Below the pieces are notes generated by a model that saw only the letters and a program-made list of their open reading frames with translations, was not told the DNA's origin and did no database searches. A stretch of DNA of 57,508 nucleotides, from the NCBI RefSeq assembly GCF_000519005.1, contig NZ_JAER01000023.1:1-57508 (forward strand), in the 5' to 3' direction. A program made the translations under genes and the position numbers. The DNA comes from Nocardioides sp. J54 (GTDB lineage Bacteria > Actinomycetota > Actinomycetes > Propionibacteriales > Nocardioidaceae). Below are positions 7,307-14,083 of this stretch, piece by piece. Positions within the stretch are counted from its first letter, which is position 1, and every line of letters begins with the position of its first letter.

Positions 7307-7636
7307 ATGTCTGCCAATTCCAAGATCGCCCTGGCTGTTGCCGGGGGCTACCTGTTGGGTCGGACGAAGAAGCTGCGGCTGGCGGTGTCGCTCGCCGGGA
7401 TGCTCGCGGGCAAGAAGCTCGCCAGCAACCGGGAGCTGCTCGCGCAGGGTGCGGAGCTCATCGAGAACACCCCGCAGCTCAAGGAGCTGCAGGGGCAGCT
7501 GACCGGCCGGCTCGTCGACGTCGCCAAGGAAGCGGCCATTGAGGCCGGTGTGGTTATTCCGGCCCCCGGCGCTCGCCGGGATGAAGTCGCCCCACGCGAA
7601 CCCATGGCGTCCCTACCCGCAACCAGCGGACGGTGA
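7307..7636 (+). CDS. Short GGYLLGRTKK-type membrane-associated protein
   Basis: The 109-residue product starts MSANSKIALAVAGGYLLGRTKK and continues with a second hydrophobic stretch AVSLAGMLAGKK, then helices around AQGAELIENTPQLKEL. Proteins with this start occur near gas vesicle genes in some actinomycetes, but no gas vesicle genes are present here, so the link is only a resemblance. The final 30 residues (PAPGARRDEVAPREP...) look unrelated to a folded domain and the gene may be shortened. The ATG at 7307 is preceded by GGGGGGAG at longer than usual spacing; an upstream GTG is possible. It precedes the DUF2798 gene. Confidence 0.55.
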   Translation: MSANSKIALAVAGGYLLGRTKKLRLAVSLAGMLAGKKLASNRELLAQGAELIENTPQLKELQGQLTGRLVDVAKEAAIEAGVVIPAPGARRDEVAPREPMASLPATSGR

Positions 7637-7677
7637 CGCCGGGACCGGACGTCGCCGCCGCGGACAAGGAATCCACG

Positions 7678-7920
7678 GTGAACAAGAGCTTCATCCTGCT
7701 CTCGCAGGTCTTCATGACCTTCATGATGGCCGCGTCGATGTCCGGCCTGATGAGCCTGATCCACGAGGGCCCCACCGTCGAGTGGCTCAAGGGCTGGCCG
7801 CTGCAGCTCGTGGTCGCGTGGCCGATCGCGTTCTGCCTGACGATGGTCGCCTGGCCGGCCGCGATGCGGCTCGCGGGCGCCGTGCTGCGCGCCCGCGGCG
7901 CTGACGCAGCGCAGGGCTGA
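7678..7920 (+). CDS. DUF2798 family two-helix membrane protein
   Basis: The 80-residue protein VNKSFILLSQVFMTFMMAAS... has two hydrophobic helices separated by EWLKGWPLQ and resembles DUF2798 proteins, whose role is unknown. GTG 7678 is selected because AAGGA lies 7 bases upstream; a longer frame from GTG 7633 overlaps the preceding gene by 4 bases. A strong hairpin follows the stop. Confidence 0.75.
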   Translation: MNKSFILLSQVFMTFMMAASMSGLMSLIHEGPTVEWLKGWPLQLVVAWPIAFCLTMVAWPAAMRLAGAVLRARGADAAQG

Positions 7921-7933
7921 GCGGCGGCGCGAC

Positions 7934-7969
7934 CCGCCCGCCGTCGTGCCGTCGTACGGCGGCGGGCGG
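7934..7969. terminator. Bidirectional GC-rich hairpin between convergent genes
   Basis: CCGCCCGCCG (7934-7943) pairs perfectly with CGGCGGGCGG (7960-7969) around a 16-base loop. It lies between the convergent stops of the DUF2798 gene (7920) and bfr (7974). There is no U-tract, as is common for actinobacterial intrinsic terminators. Confidence 0.75.
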
Positions 7970-7973
7970 TGCG

Positions 7974-8462
7974 TCAGCCCGGGCCCTCGCCAGAGGCGAT
8001 CTGCTGGGCGAGGTACTGCTGCAGGCCCACCCGGGCGATCGCGTCGAGCTGGCTCTCGAACCAGTCGGCGTGCTTCTCCTCGTCGCGCACCATCTCCTCG
8101 AAGACCGAGGCGGTGCCGTGGTCGCCGAGGTCGTGGCACTCCTTGGCCGAGGCGTTGAACTGGGCGACCGCCTGCCGCTCGCTCGCCAGCGCGAGCTCGA
8201 GCATCTCGTCGGCGGACTCGCCCACCTGGATGGCGCCGAGGCGCTGCACGTTGGGGTGGCCGTCGAACATCAGGATGCGGTTGATCAGGTCGTCGGCGTC
8301 GCGCATCTCGTCGATGGAGAGGTCGTAGAACACCTTGCCCAGCTTCGGCAGGCCCCAGTTGTCGAGCATCCGGGCGTGCAGGAAGTAGGTGTTGGTGACC
8401 GTGAGCTCGAAGGTGAGCGCCTCGTTGAGGAGGTCGACGACGCGGGGATCCACTGGCTGCAT
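7974..8462 (-). CDS. bfr: Bacterioferritin
   Basis: The 162-residue protein aligns over its length with bacterioferritin: E19 and Y26 in FELTVTNTYFLHARM, E52 and the heme-ligand M53 in SIDEMRDADD, and the C-terminal RDEEKHADWFE pair. It should form a 24-mer that oxidises and stores iron. The ferroxidase histidine that normally follows M53 by two residues (E-M-x-H) is aspartate (D55) here, read directly from codon GAC, so the di-iron site may be altered. The ATG at 8462 has GAGG upstream. It lies 115 bases downstream of bfd on the same strand, the usual partnership for iron release. Confidence 0.95.
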   Translation of the reverse strand: MQPVDPRVVDLLNEALTFELTVTNTYFLHARMLDNWGLPKLGKVFYDLSIDEMRDADDLINRILMFDGHPNVQRLGAIQVGESADEMLELALASERQAVAQFNASAKECHDLGDHGTASVFEEMVRDEEKHADWFESQLDAIARVGLQQYLAQQIASGEGPG

Positions 8463-8577
8463 GAAGCACCTCGGATGGTGGGGAGTCGGTACGCCGATGC
8501 TGGCACAGCACACCCTGGGTGAGGCCAGACTCAGTTGCGGCCGGCTTGTCGCGGGGCCCGGAGCGGTCCCGGACGGC

Positions 8578-8781
8578 TCAGCTCGCCGCGCCGTCGGCCT
8601 GCAGGTGCGCGCACTCCTGCACGTGGTGGCGCACGACCTGGGCCTTGACGGAGAAGATGCAGGACCCGCAGTCCTGGGCGGCGCCGGTGGAGCGGCAGAC
8701 CGCCGCGACCGTGCGCGCACCGTCGGCCAGGGCAGCATCGACGTCACGGTCCGTGACGACGCGGCACTGGCAGACGATCAT
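8578..8781 (-). CDS. bfd: Bacterioferritin-associated ferredoxin
   Basis: The 67-residue protein has C4-x-C6 and C38-x-x-C41, the ligand pattern of the [2Fe-2S] BFD-like domain. In the best studied systems Bfd delivers electrons to bacterioferritin heme and so releases stored iron. It is transcribed ahead of bfr. ATG 8781 appears leaderless: TAACCT (8793-8788) ends 6 bases before it, and this hexamer lies inside a 17/19 match to the IdeR/DtxR iron box, so iron-loaded IdeR should block transcription. Confidence 0.93.
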   Translation of the reverse strand: MIVCQCRVVTDRDVDAALADGARTVAAVCRSTGAAQDCGSCIFSVKAQVVRHHVQECAHLQADGAAS

Positions 8782-8785
8782 GTGG

Positions 8786-8804
8786 ATAGGTTAGCCGAAC
8801 CTAA
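8786..8804. promoter_or_regulatory. IdeR/DtxR iron box overlapping the bfd promoter
   Basis: Positions 8786-8804 match the 19-base consensus TTAGGTTAGSCTAACCTAA at 17 positions (differences at 8786 and 8797). The box covers the bfd -10 hexamer and ends 5 bases before its start codon, which predicts repression under iron sufficiency. Confidence 0.85.
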
Positions 8805-8848
8805 GCAACTCTCGAAACGGGCGTCTCACGCCCGGGAACACCCCCGGA

Positions 8849-8854
8849 TAGGGT
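8849..8854 (+). promoter_or_regulatory. -10 hexamer TAGGGT, leaderless promoter
   Basis: TAGGGT is followed by seven bases and then GTG 8862. The nearest IdeR box is 45 bases upstream and belongs to the divergent bfd gene. Confidence 0.55.
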
Positions 8855-8861
8855 CGGCGCC

Positions 8862-9518
8862 GTGACCGTGACGATCGCCGAGCTCCACGTCGCCGACACC
8901 CCGGAGGTGTGGCGGGCCGCGGGGTTCGCCGTGGCCGACGGTGGCACCTGCCGGATCGGGAGCGTGACGGTGCGCCTGCTCGGGCCGGACGCCGGCCGGG
9001 GGGTCGTGGGCTGGACCCTGTCCTGCCGGGGGGCCAACGACGGGCAGCAGCGGCCGGCAGACGTCGACGGGGTCCCGACGACGTGGGTCGAGGGCGCGGT
9101 CCCGCCGGCCGGGGAGGTGCCGCCGCACCCCAACGGTGCGCAGTACGTCGACCACGTCGTCCTGCTCTCGCCCGACCTCGCGCGAGCCGTCGCCGCGCTG
9201 CGCGAGGCGGGCCTCGAGCCGCGCCGCGAGCGTGACGGCGAGCTCGGCGGACGTGCCGTGCGGCAGGTGTTCTACCGGCTCGGCGAGGTGATCCTCGAGC
9301 TGGTGGGGTCGCCCGACGAGGCGGGTGAGGGGCCGGCCCGGATCTGGGGCCTCACCCACACCGTCGCGGACGTCGACGCGGCGGCGGCGCTGCTCGGCGA
9401 GCACGCCGGTCCGGTCAAGGACGCCGTCCAGCCGGGGCGCCGGATCACCACGCTGCGCACCCGCGAGCTGGGCATGTCGGTGCGCACGGCGCTCATCTCG
9501 CCGCACGTGAAGGCCTGA
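8862..9518 (+). CDS. VOC (glyoxalase/dioxygenase fold) family protein
   Basis: The 218-residue product shows VOC half-modules: VTIAELHVADTP at the start, the central VDHVVLLSPDLARAVAALREAGLEP, and a final ARIWGLTHTVADVDAAAALLGEHAGP. Histidine and glutamate metal-ligand candidates are H137-region DHV and E-L-V-G after the RLGEVILELV strand. The substrate is not predictable. GTG 8862 follows TAGGGT by 7 bases, a leaderless arrangement. The gene converges on argO, the stops being only 8 bases apart and forming a small CTGAC/GTCAG hairpin. Confidence 0.8.
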   Translation: MTVTIAELHVADTPEVWRAAGFAVADGGTCRIGSVTVRLLGPDAGRGVVGWTLSCRGANDGQQRPADVDGVPTTWVEGAVPPAGEVPPHPNGAQYVDHVVLLSPDLARAVAALREAGLEPRRERDGELGGRAVRQVFYRLGEVILELVGSPDEAGEGPARIWGLTHTVADVDAAAALLGEHAGPVKDAVQPGRRITTLRTRELGMSVRTALISPHVKA

Positions 9519-9526
9519 CGCCGCGG

Positions 9527-10141
9527 TCAGCCGGTCGCGAGCTTCACCGCCACCGCGACCATCGTCACCGCGATCGCGACCTCCAGCACCTGCCAGGCCC
9601 GGGGCCGGGCGAGCAGGGGGGCGAGCAGGCGGGCGCCGAAGCCGAGGCCGCAGAACCACACGATGCTGCCGAGGACCGCGCCCGCGCCGAACCACCAGCG
9701 ACCCGCCTCGCTCCCGCCGTCGTGGGCGGCGGCGATCGAGCCGATGAGGAGCACGGTGTCGAGGTAGACGTGCGGGTTGAGCCAGGTCAGCGCGACCGTG
9801 CGGGCGAGGACGCCGCCGAGCGCCTCGCTGTCGTTGCCGTTGCGGGGTGCGAGGGCCTCGGGGCGCCGGGCGCGGCGCAGCGAGCTGGCGGCGTACCAGA
9901 GCAGGAAGACGACGCCGAGCCAGCGGACGACCTCGACCACCCAGCCCGCCCGGTCGACGAGCGTGCCGATCCCGGCGACGCCGGCCGCGATCAGCACGGC
10001 GTCGGACAGCGCGCACACCGCGACGACCGGACCGACGTGCGAGCGCCGGAGTCCCTGCCGCAGGACGAACGCGTTCTGCGCGCCGATCGCGACGATGAGG
10101 GACAGACCGGTCGCGAGGCCCGCTGCTGCAGGGGTGATCAC
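9527..10141 (-). CDS. argO: LysE/ArgO-type basic amino acid exporter
   Basis: The 204-residue protein has six hydrophobic helices and the family signature GLSLIVAIGAQNAFVLRQGL near residue 10, plus WLNPHVYLDTVLLIG in the middle, as in LysE and ArgO, which export lysine and/or arginine. The start GTG 10141 is supported by TACGGT ending seven bases before it. It is divergent from an ArgP/LysG-type LysR regulator, the classic arrangement of lysE-lysG, so export is probably induced by intracellular basic amino acids. Whether it prefers lysine or arginine is not decided by sequence. Confidence 0.9.
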   Translation of the reverse strand: MITPAAAGLATGLSLIVAIGAQNAFVLRQGLRRSHVGPVVAVCALSDAVLIAAGVAGIGTLVDRAGWVVEVVRWLGVVFLLWYAASSLRRARRPEALAPRNGNDSEALGGVLARTVALTWLNPHVYLDTVLLIGSIAAAHDGGSEAGRWWFGAGAVLGSIVWFCGLGFGARLLAPLLARPRAWQVLEVAIAVTMVAVAVKLATG

Positions 10142-10223
10142 GGCGTCGACCGTAGGCACTCGATGATGTGCAGGCCAGCGAATGTTCCTGACGATGATGA
10201 AGCATCGCTTAACCTCGGAGACC
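10142..10223. promoter_or_regulatory. Divergent promoter region of argO and its LysR regulator
   Basis: This 82-base gap holds TACGGT (10154-10149, minus strand) 7 bases from the argO start and TAACCT (10210-10215, plus strand) 8 bases from the regulator's ATG. LysR-type regulators normally bind such shared regions. Confidence 0.6.
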
Positions 10224-11105
10224 ATGCGCTTCGACCCGGTCCAGCTCGAGACGTTGCTCGCGATCTCCGAGGAGGGCACCTTCGAGGCGGCCGCCCGCCG
10301 GCTGCACGTCACGCCCAGTGCGGTGAGCCAGCGGGTGCGGGCCCTCGAGCACGCCGCCGGACAGGTCCTCGTCGCCCGTACGACGCCGTGCGTGCTCACG
10401 CCGGCGGGGGAACCCCTCGTGCGGCTGGGGCGGCAGCTGCGCCTGCTGGCCGGGGAGGCTGCCGCGGCGCTGGGTGCCAGCGACGTCGTCGAGCTGGCGG
10501 TGGCCGTCAACGCCGACTCCCTGGCGACGTGGTGGCGACCGGTGCTGCGCGACGTGGCGGCGATGCCCGGGGCCGCGCTGCGGCTCCGGATCGAGGACCA
10601 GGCCTACTCCCACGACCTGCTGCGCCGGGGCGAGGTGCTGGCCGTGGTGACCCACGAGGCCGCGCCCGTGCAGGGCTGCTCGGTCGAGCCCCTGGGCCGG
10701 CTGCGCTACACGCCGGCTGCCGCTCCCTGGCTGGTCGAGCAGCACCGCCGTGGCCGGTCGGTCGACTGGGCGGCGATGCCGGTTGTGGTGTTCAACGAGA
10801 AGGACCACCTGCAGGACGAGGTGCTCGCCGCGCACGGTTCCGCCCGGCCGCCGGTCGTGCACCGGGTGCCGAGCACGGCGGACTTCCACGAGGCGGTGCT
10901 GGCGGGACTGGGCTGGGGGATGCTGCTCGACGCCCAGCTGCAGCCGGGGCTGGCTTCCGGCGAGGTGGTGCGCCTGCCGGGCGGCCGGCCGGTCGACGTA
11001 CCGCTCTTCTGGCAGCGGTGGCGCCTCGACAGCCCGGCGCTCACCACGCTCACTGACGCGGTCCGCTCCGCCGCGGCCCTGGGCCTGCGGCCGCCGCGCC
11101 CCTAG
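10224..11105 (+). CDS. argP: LysR-family regulator of ArgP/LysG type
   Basis: The 293-residue protein has the LysR N-terminal helix-turn-helix (LETLLAISEEGTFEAAARRLHVTPSAVSQRVRALE) and a periplasmic-binding-like C-terminal sensor domain (residues about 95-290). The VSQRVRALE recognition region and the divergent exporter fit ArgP/LysG/IciA, which sense arginine or lysine and activate the exporter gene. ATG 10224 is preceded by CGGAG and by TAACCT. A short perfect repeat of CCTAGCT follows the stop. Confidence 0.88.
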   Translation: MRFDPVQLETLLAISEEGTFEAAARRLHVTPSAVSQRVRALEHAAGQVLVARTTPCVLTPAGEPLVRLGRQLRLLAGEAAAALGASDVVELAVAVNADSLATWWRPVLRDVAAMPGAALRLRIEDQAYSHDLLRRGEVLAVVTHEAAPVQGCSVEPLGRLRYTPAAAPWLVEQHRRGRSVDWAAMPVVVFNEKDHLQDEVLAAHGSARPPVVHRVPSTADFHEAVLAGLGWGMLLDAQLQPGLASGEVVRLPGGRPVDVPLFWQRWRLDSPALTTLTDAVRSAAALGLRPPRP

Positions 11106-11124
11106 CTGCCGCCACGTCCCTAGC

Positions 11125-11130
11125 TAGGGT
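11125..11130 (+). promoter_or_regulatory. -10 hexamer TAGGGT, leaderless promoter
   Basis: TAGGGT is followed by 7 bases and GTG 11138. It lies within an imperfect palindrome CCCTAGCT...AGCTAGGG just after the argP stop. Confidence 0.5.
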
Positions 11131-11137
11131 GTGCGGG

Positions 11138-11485
11138 GTGAGCATCGACCTGTTCGCCGGCTGCCCGGTCAGCGACCACGAGCGTGCGGTGGAGTGGTAC
11201 TCCCGGCTGCTCGGTGCGCCGCCGTCCTTCCAGCCGAACGAGGTCGAGGCGGTGTGGGACCTCGCCGAGCACCGCTACCTGTTCACCGAGGTGCTGCCCG
11301 AGCACGCCGGGCACGCGCGGCACACGCTGTTCGTGGACGACCTCGACGCGTGGGTCGAGGCGATCGCGGACCGCGGGCTGGAGCCGGCGTCGACCGAGAC
11401 CTACGACAACGGCGTGCGCAAGACGACCTACCGCGACCCGGACGGCAACGAGATCGGCTTCGGGGGCGAGCCCGCCGCTGCCTGA
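11138..11485 (+). CDS. Short VOC family protein
   Basis: The 115-residue protein is a single-domain VOC protein: CPVSDHERAVEWYSRLLG at the N-terminus, HTLFVDDLDAWVEAIADRGLEP in the middle and TTYRDPDGNEIGFG at the end, where the glutamate is the usual metal ligand. Such proteins include glyoxalases and antibiotic-binding proteins; the substrate cannot be inferred. GTG 11138 is leaderless in appearance. Its stop faces the next gene's stop across 14 bases, and GCCTGA/TCAGGC around the two stops form a hairpin. Confidence 0.8.
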   Translation: MSIDLFAGCPVSDHERAVEWYSRLLGAPPSFQPNEVEAVWDLAEHRYLFTEVLPEHAGHARHTLFVDDLDAWVEAIADRGLEPASTETYDNGVRKTTYRDPDGNEIGFGGEPAAA

Positions 11486-11499
11486 CCGGGCGGTCGGGC

Positions 11500-11838
11500 T
11501 CAGGCCGAGCGGGTCGCCCGGGCGTGCGCAGCGCGCACCAGGTCCACGACCGACGGCTGGGCGCCGGTCGACCCGCCCGGCACCTGTCGCGCCGCCCGGT
11601 CCATCCACATCGCAGCGTCGAGCGCGTCGGTGGCCAGCTGGCGCAGCTCGTCGGCGTCCAGCTCACCGGCCTCCGCCACCGGCTCCGCGAAGGTCGCGCT
11701 GAAGACCGGCTCGGCACCGTCCAGGCACCACGTGCGCAGCAGCCCGAAACGCGGCCCCTCGTGCAGCCACGCGCCCGGGTCGTCCTTCTCGTGCTCGGCG
11801 GCGTCGGTCACGCACCACGGCGGGCAGTCGGGCTCCAT
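11500..11838 (-). CDS. DUF6907-like small protein
   Basis: The 112-residue product begins MEPDCPPWCVTDAAEHEKDDPGAW, a pattern of CPxWC followed by acidic and histidine residues that is seen in short actinobacterial proteins of the DUF6907 kind, then LDADELRQLATDALDAAMWMD. Function is unknown. ATG 11838 is chosen because the CPPWC motif normally stands near the N-terminus; a longer frame to 11901 exists. Confidence 0.6.
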   Translation of the reverse strand: MEPDCPPWCVTDAAEHEKDDPGAWLHEGPRFGLLRTWCLDGAEPVFSATFAEPVAEAGELDADELRQLATDALDAAMWMDRAARQVPGGSTGAQPSVVDLVRAAHARATRSA

Positions 11839-11949
11839 GCCTCGCCGATCGGCACGGCACCCGACCCCCTGAGGTGTCGGCGGGGGTGTGACGCCCGGCA
11901 TGGGTCAATCAGGTCGTCACCGAGGCCGCGCGTGCCGGATACTTCGACC

Positions 11950-12594
11950 ATGCCCTCGACCAGCCAGCTCGCCGCCTTCGCGGTCGCCTCGTTCCTGTTC
12001 ATCCAGGTGCCGGGGCCGAGCCTGCTGTTCACCATCGGCCGCGCGCTGACGGTCGGGCGGCGGGACGCACTGCTCTCGGTCGTCGGCAACGCGCTCGGCC
12101 TCGTCGCCCAGGTGGTGCTGGTCGCCGTCGGCCTCGGCGCGGTCGTCGCTGCGTCGGCGACCGCGTTCACCGTGCTCAAGCTCGCCGGCGCGGCCTACGT
12201 CGTCTACCTCGGCGTCCAGGCCATCCGGCACCGCGGCGACGCCCGAGCCGCCCTGGCTGCGGCCGGCGACGGGGCCGGGCAACCGGCCCGCAGCGGGCTC
12301 GCGTCGGTGAGGACCGGCTTCATCGTCGGCGCGACCAACCCGAAGACCATCGTCTTCTTCGTCGCCTTCCTGCCGCAGTTCGTCGACGGCGGCGCCCCGG
12401 CCGGACCGCAGCTGCTGCTGCTCGGCGTGCTCTTCGGCGTGATGGCGGTGTGCTCCGACGGCTGCTGGGCGCTGGCCGCGGGCCGGGCCCGCGACTGGTT
12501 CGCGCGCCGGCCCGAGCGCCTGGACGGCCTCGGCGCGGCGGGCGGCGTGATGATGGTCGGCCTCGGCGCGACGCTCGCGACCACCAGCCACTGA
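11950..12594 (+). CDS. LysE/RhtB family amino acid exporter
   Basis: The 214-residue membrane protein has six hydrophobic segments and the RhtB-like start FLFIQVPGPSLLFTIGRAL, with GATNPKTIVFFVAFLPQFVD in the second half. It belongs to the LysE superfamily but to the RhtB branch, which exports neutral amino acids or derivatives; it is not a close copy of the argO product at 9527-10141. ATG 11950 is the first in-frame start giving this N-terminus. The stop codon begins an array of six 11-base repeats. Confidence 0.87.
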   Translation: MPSTSQLAAFAVASFLFIQVPGPSLLFTIGRALTVGRRDALLSVVGNALGLVAQVVLVAVGLGAVVAASATAFTVLKLAGAAYVVYLGVQAIRHRGDARAALAAAGDGAGQPARSGLASVRTGFIVGATNPKTIVFFVAFLPQFVDGGAPAGPQLLLLGVLFGVMAVCSDGCWALAAGRARDWFARRPERLDGLGAAGGVMMVGLGATLATTSH

Positions 12595-12657
12595 CCAGCC
12601 CCTGACCGGCCCCTGACCGGCCCCTGACCGGCCCCTGACCGGCCACTGACCAGCCGC
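12592..12657 (+). repeat. Six 11-base tandem repeats beginning at a stop codon
   Basis: The unit TGACCGGCCCC occurs six times (outer copies TGACCAGCCCC and TGACCAGCCGC). The first TGA is the stop of the exporter gene. Because 11 is not a multiple of 3, the TGAs at 12592, 12603, 12614, 12625, 12636 and 12647 fall in all three frames. A comparable array follows the gene ending at 39841. Confidence 0.85.
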
Positions 12658-12677
12658 GGTACGCGCGGCAGCCGGCC

Positions 12678-13718
12678 TCAGCGGCGCAGCTCGGAGCGGC
12701 GCATCGCGAACACCCAGCGGCGGTGCGGGTGCTCGGTGACCGACCACAGGCAGCCCGTGTCCGGCCACCAGACGAGGTCCTCGGGACCGATCGGGGTGGC
12801 CCACCGCACCTCGCGGAACTCGCCCGGCGTGCCGACGTACATCGAGCCGGGGAAGAGCGGGGTGCGTGACGCGGTGGCGTAGTAGGTGCCGTCGACGACG
12901 GACACGCCCTGCATCCGGGTCTGGCCGCGGTCGTCGACGTCGGGCAGCGACCGGCCCTCGACGTCGGCCAGCAGCAGCCGGGTCTCGGGGTCCAGCGGGA
13001 AGCGCGCGAACCGACGGGTCTGCTTCGTCGAGCCGTACTCGCCGACGAGCAGGGACGGGGTGCTGGCGCTGTGGTCGACGGTGAAGAACGAGAAGCGCAG
13101 CCGGGTCATGCCCTCGTCGGCCTGACCCTGGTAGGCGAAGCGGACCGGCAGCACGTAGCGGTGTCCCCACGTCTCGTACGACGACCCGGCGGGCACCCGC
13201 AGGATGTCGTCCATCCGGCAGGTGAAGAGGCCCTTGCCGGTCGCGCCGACGTGCAGGTAGTCGCCGTGCCACACGATGCCGCCCGCGTGCACCTTGAGCG
13301 GGCGCAGCCCCGGCACGCCGTCCTCGACGGTCGGCGTCACCAGCAGCACGTGCGCGTAGCGGCGGTGCTCGACGTCGACGATGCTGATCCGCGAGCCGGC
13401 GCCCTGCTTGGAGTACCACGAGGTCGCGAGCACGTCGTGGCCGTGCTGCTCGCGGAAGCCGGTGCCGACCGACGTGGTGATGCCCTGCGGGTACCAGGCC
13501 GGGTCGCGACGGTCGTGGGCGTCCCAGGTGTAGGCGCGCACCACCTTGCGGCCGAGCAGCCGCGGGGTCGGGGCGAAGGTCCGCCGGAGCCGGCCGGGCA
13601 GGTCGGGCACCATCCCGGTGATGCCGACCCGGCCGCCGCCGTCGGCGGCGAGGGCAGCGGCGAGTGCGTCGATCTCGTCGATGTTCTCGGCGGTTCGGGT
13701 CAGGTGCAGTCCGGCCAC
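12678..13718 (-). CDS. Uncharacterised protein, possibly a beta-propeller
   Basis: The 346-residue protein is rich in short beta-type segments with W, Y and G-H pairs (DAHDRRDPAWYPQGIT, SWYSKQGAGSRISIVDV, LLVGEYGSTKQTRRFARF, WWPDTGCLWSVTEH), which suggests a repeated-strand fold, but no named family. I recall related proteins annotated as secreted in actinomycetes; no clear signal peptide is seen here. GTG 13718 is preferred because TACCGT (13731-13726) ends seven bases before it; GTG 13727 adds three residues. Confidence 0.65.
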   Translation of the reverse strand: MAGLHLTRTAENIDEIDALAAALAADGGGRVGITGMVPDLPGRLRRTFAPTPRLLGRKVVRAYTWDAHDRRDPAWYPQGITTSVGTGFREQHGHDVLATSWYSKQGAGSRISIVDVEHRRYAHVLLVTPTVEDGVPGLRPLKVHAGGIVWHGDYLHVGATGKGLFTCRMDDILRVPAGSSYETWGHRYVLPVRFAYQGQADEGMTRLRFSFFTVDHSASTPSLLVGEYGSTKQTRRFARFPLDPETRLLLADVEGRSLPDVDDRGQTRMQGVSVVDGTYYATASRTPLFPGSMYVGTPGEFREVRWATPIGPEDLVWWPDTGCLWSVTEHPHRRWVFAMRRSELRR

Positions 13719-13725
13719 GGCGGCC

Positions 13726-13731
13726 ACGGTA
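13726..13731 (-). promoter_or_regulatory. -10 hexamer TACCGT, leaderless promoter
   Basis: On the minus strand TACCGT is followed by seven bases and GTG 13718. Confidence 0.45.
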
Positions 13732-13780
13732 GCCCCGCCACCGAAGTCCCGGCGACGGCGCCTGCGCCATCATGGGAGGC

Positions 13781-14083
13781 GTGAGGGGCATCTTCTTCGA
13801 CGAGGAGCACGCGCGGCAGGCCGCCGAGACGCTGGTGCGGGGCGGCTACGCCGCCGAGGTCGTGCGGGAGCGGCTCGCCGGCGAGGACGACGACGAGGAC
13901 CACCCGTGGGCGGTGCTCACCGACGCGCCGGAGATCCAGCTGGACATGCTCGTCGAGATGTACGACGGATGGCTGGACTACGACGCCCCCGAGCCTGCTG
14001 CGGGCGAGTCGCCGCAGGCACGCCCGCTCGTGCTGCCACTGCCCGACCAGCCGCGCCGGATCAAGAGGCCGGAGGGCAGCTGA
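13781..14083 (+). CDS. Small acidic uncharacterised protein
   Basis: The 100-residue product opens VRGIFFDEEHARQAAETLVRGGYAAEVVRERLAGEDDDEDHPWAV, suggestive of a small alpha/beta fold that adapts a ferredoxin-like topology, and ends in a proline-rich tail. The role is unknown. GTG 13781 has GGGAGG directly before it and CATCAT seven bases upstream; an ATG at 13772 is an alternative. Its last 23 bases overlap the convergent DUF3352 lipoprotein gene. Confidence 0.6.
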   Translation: MRGIFFDEEHARQAAETLVRGGYAAEVVRERLAGEDDDEDHPWAVLTDAPEIQLDMLVEMYDGWLDYDAPEPAAGESPQARPLVLPLPDQPRRIKRPEGS

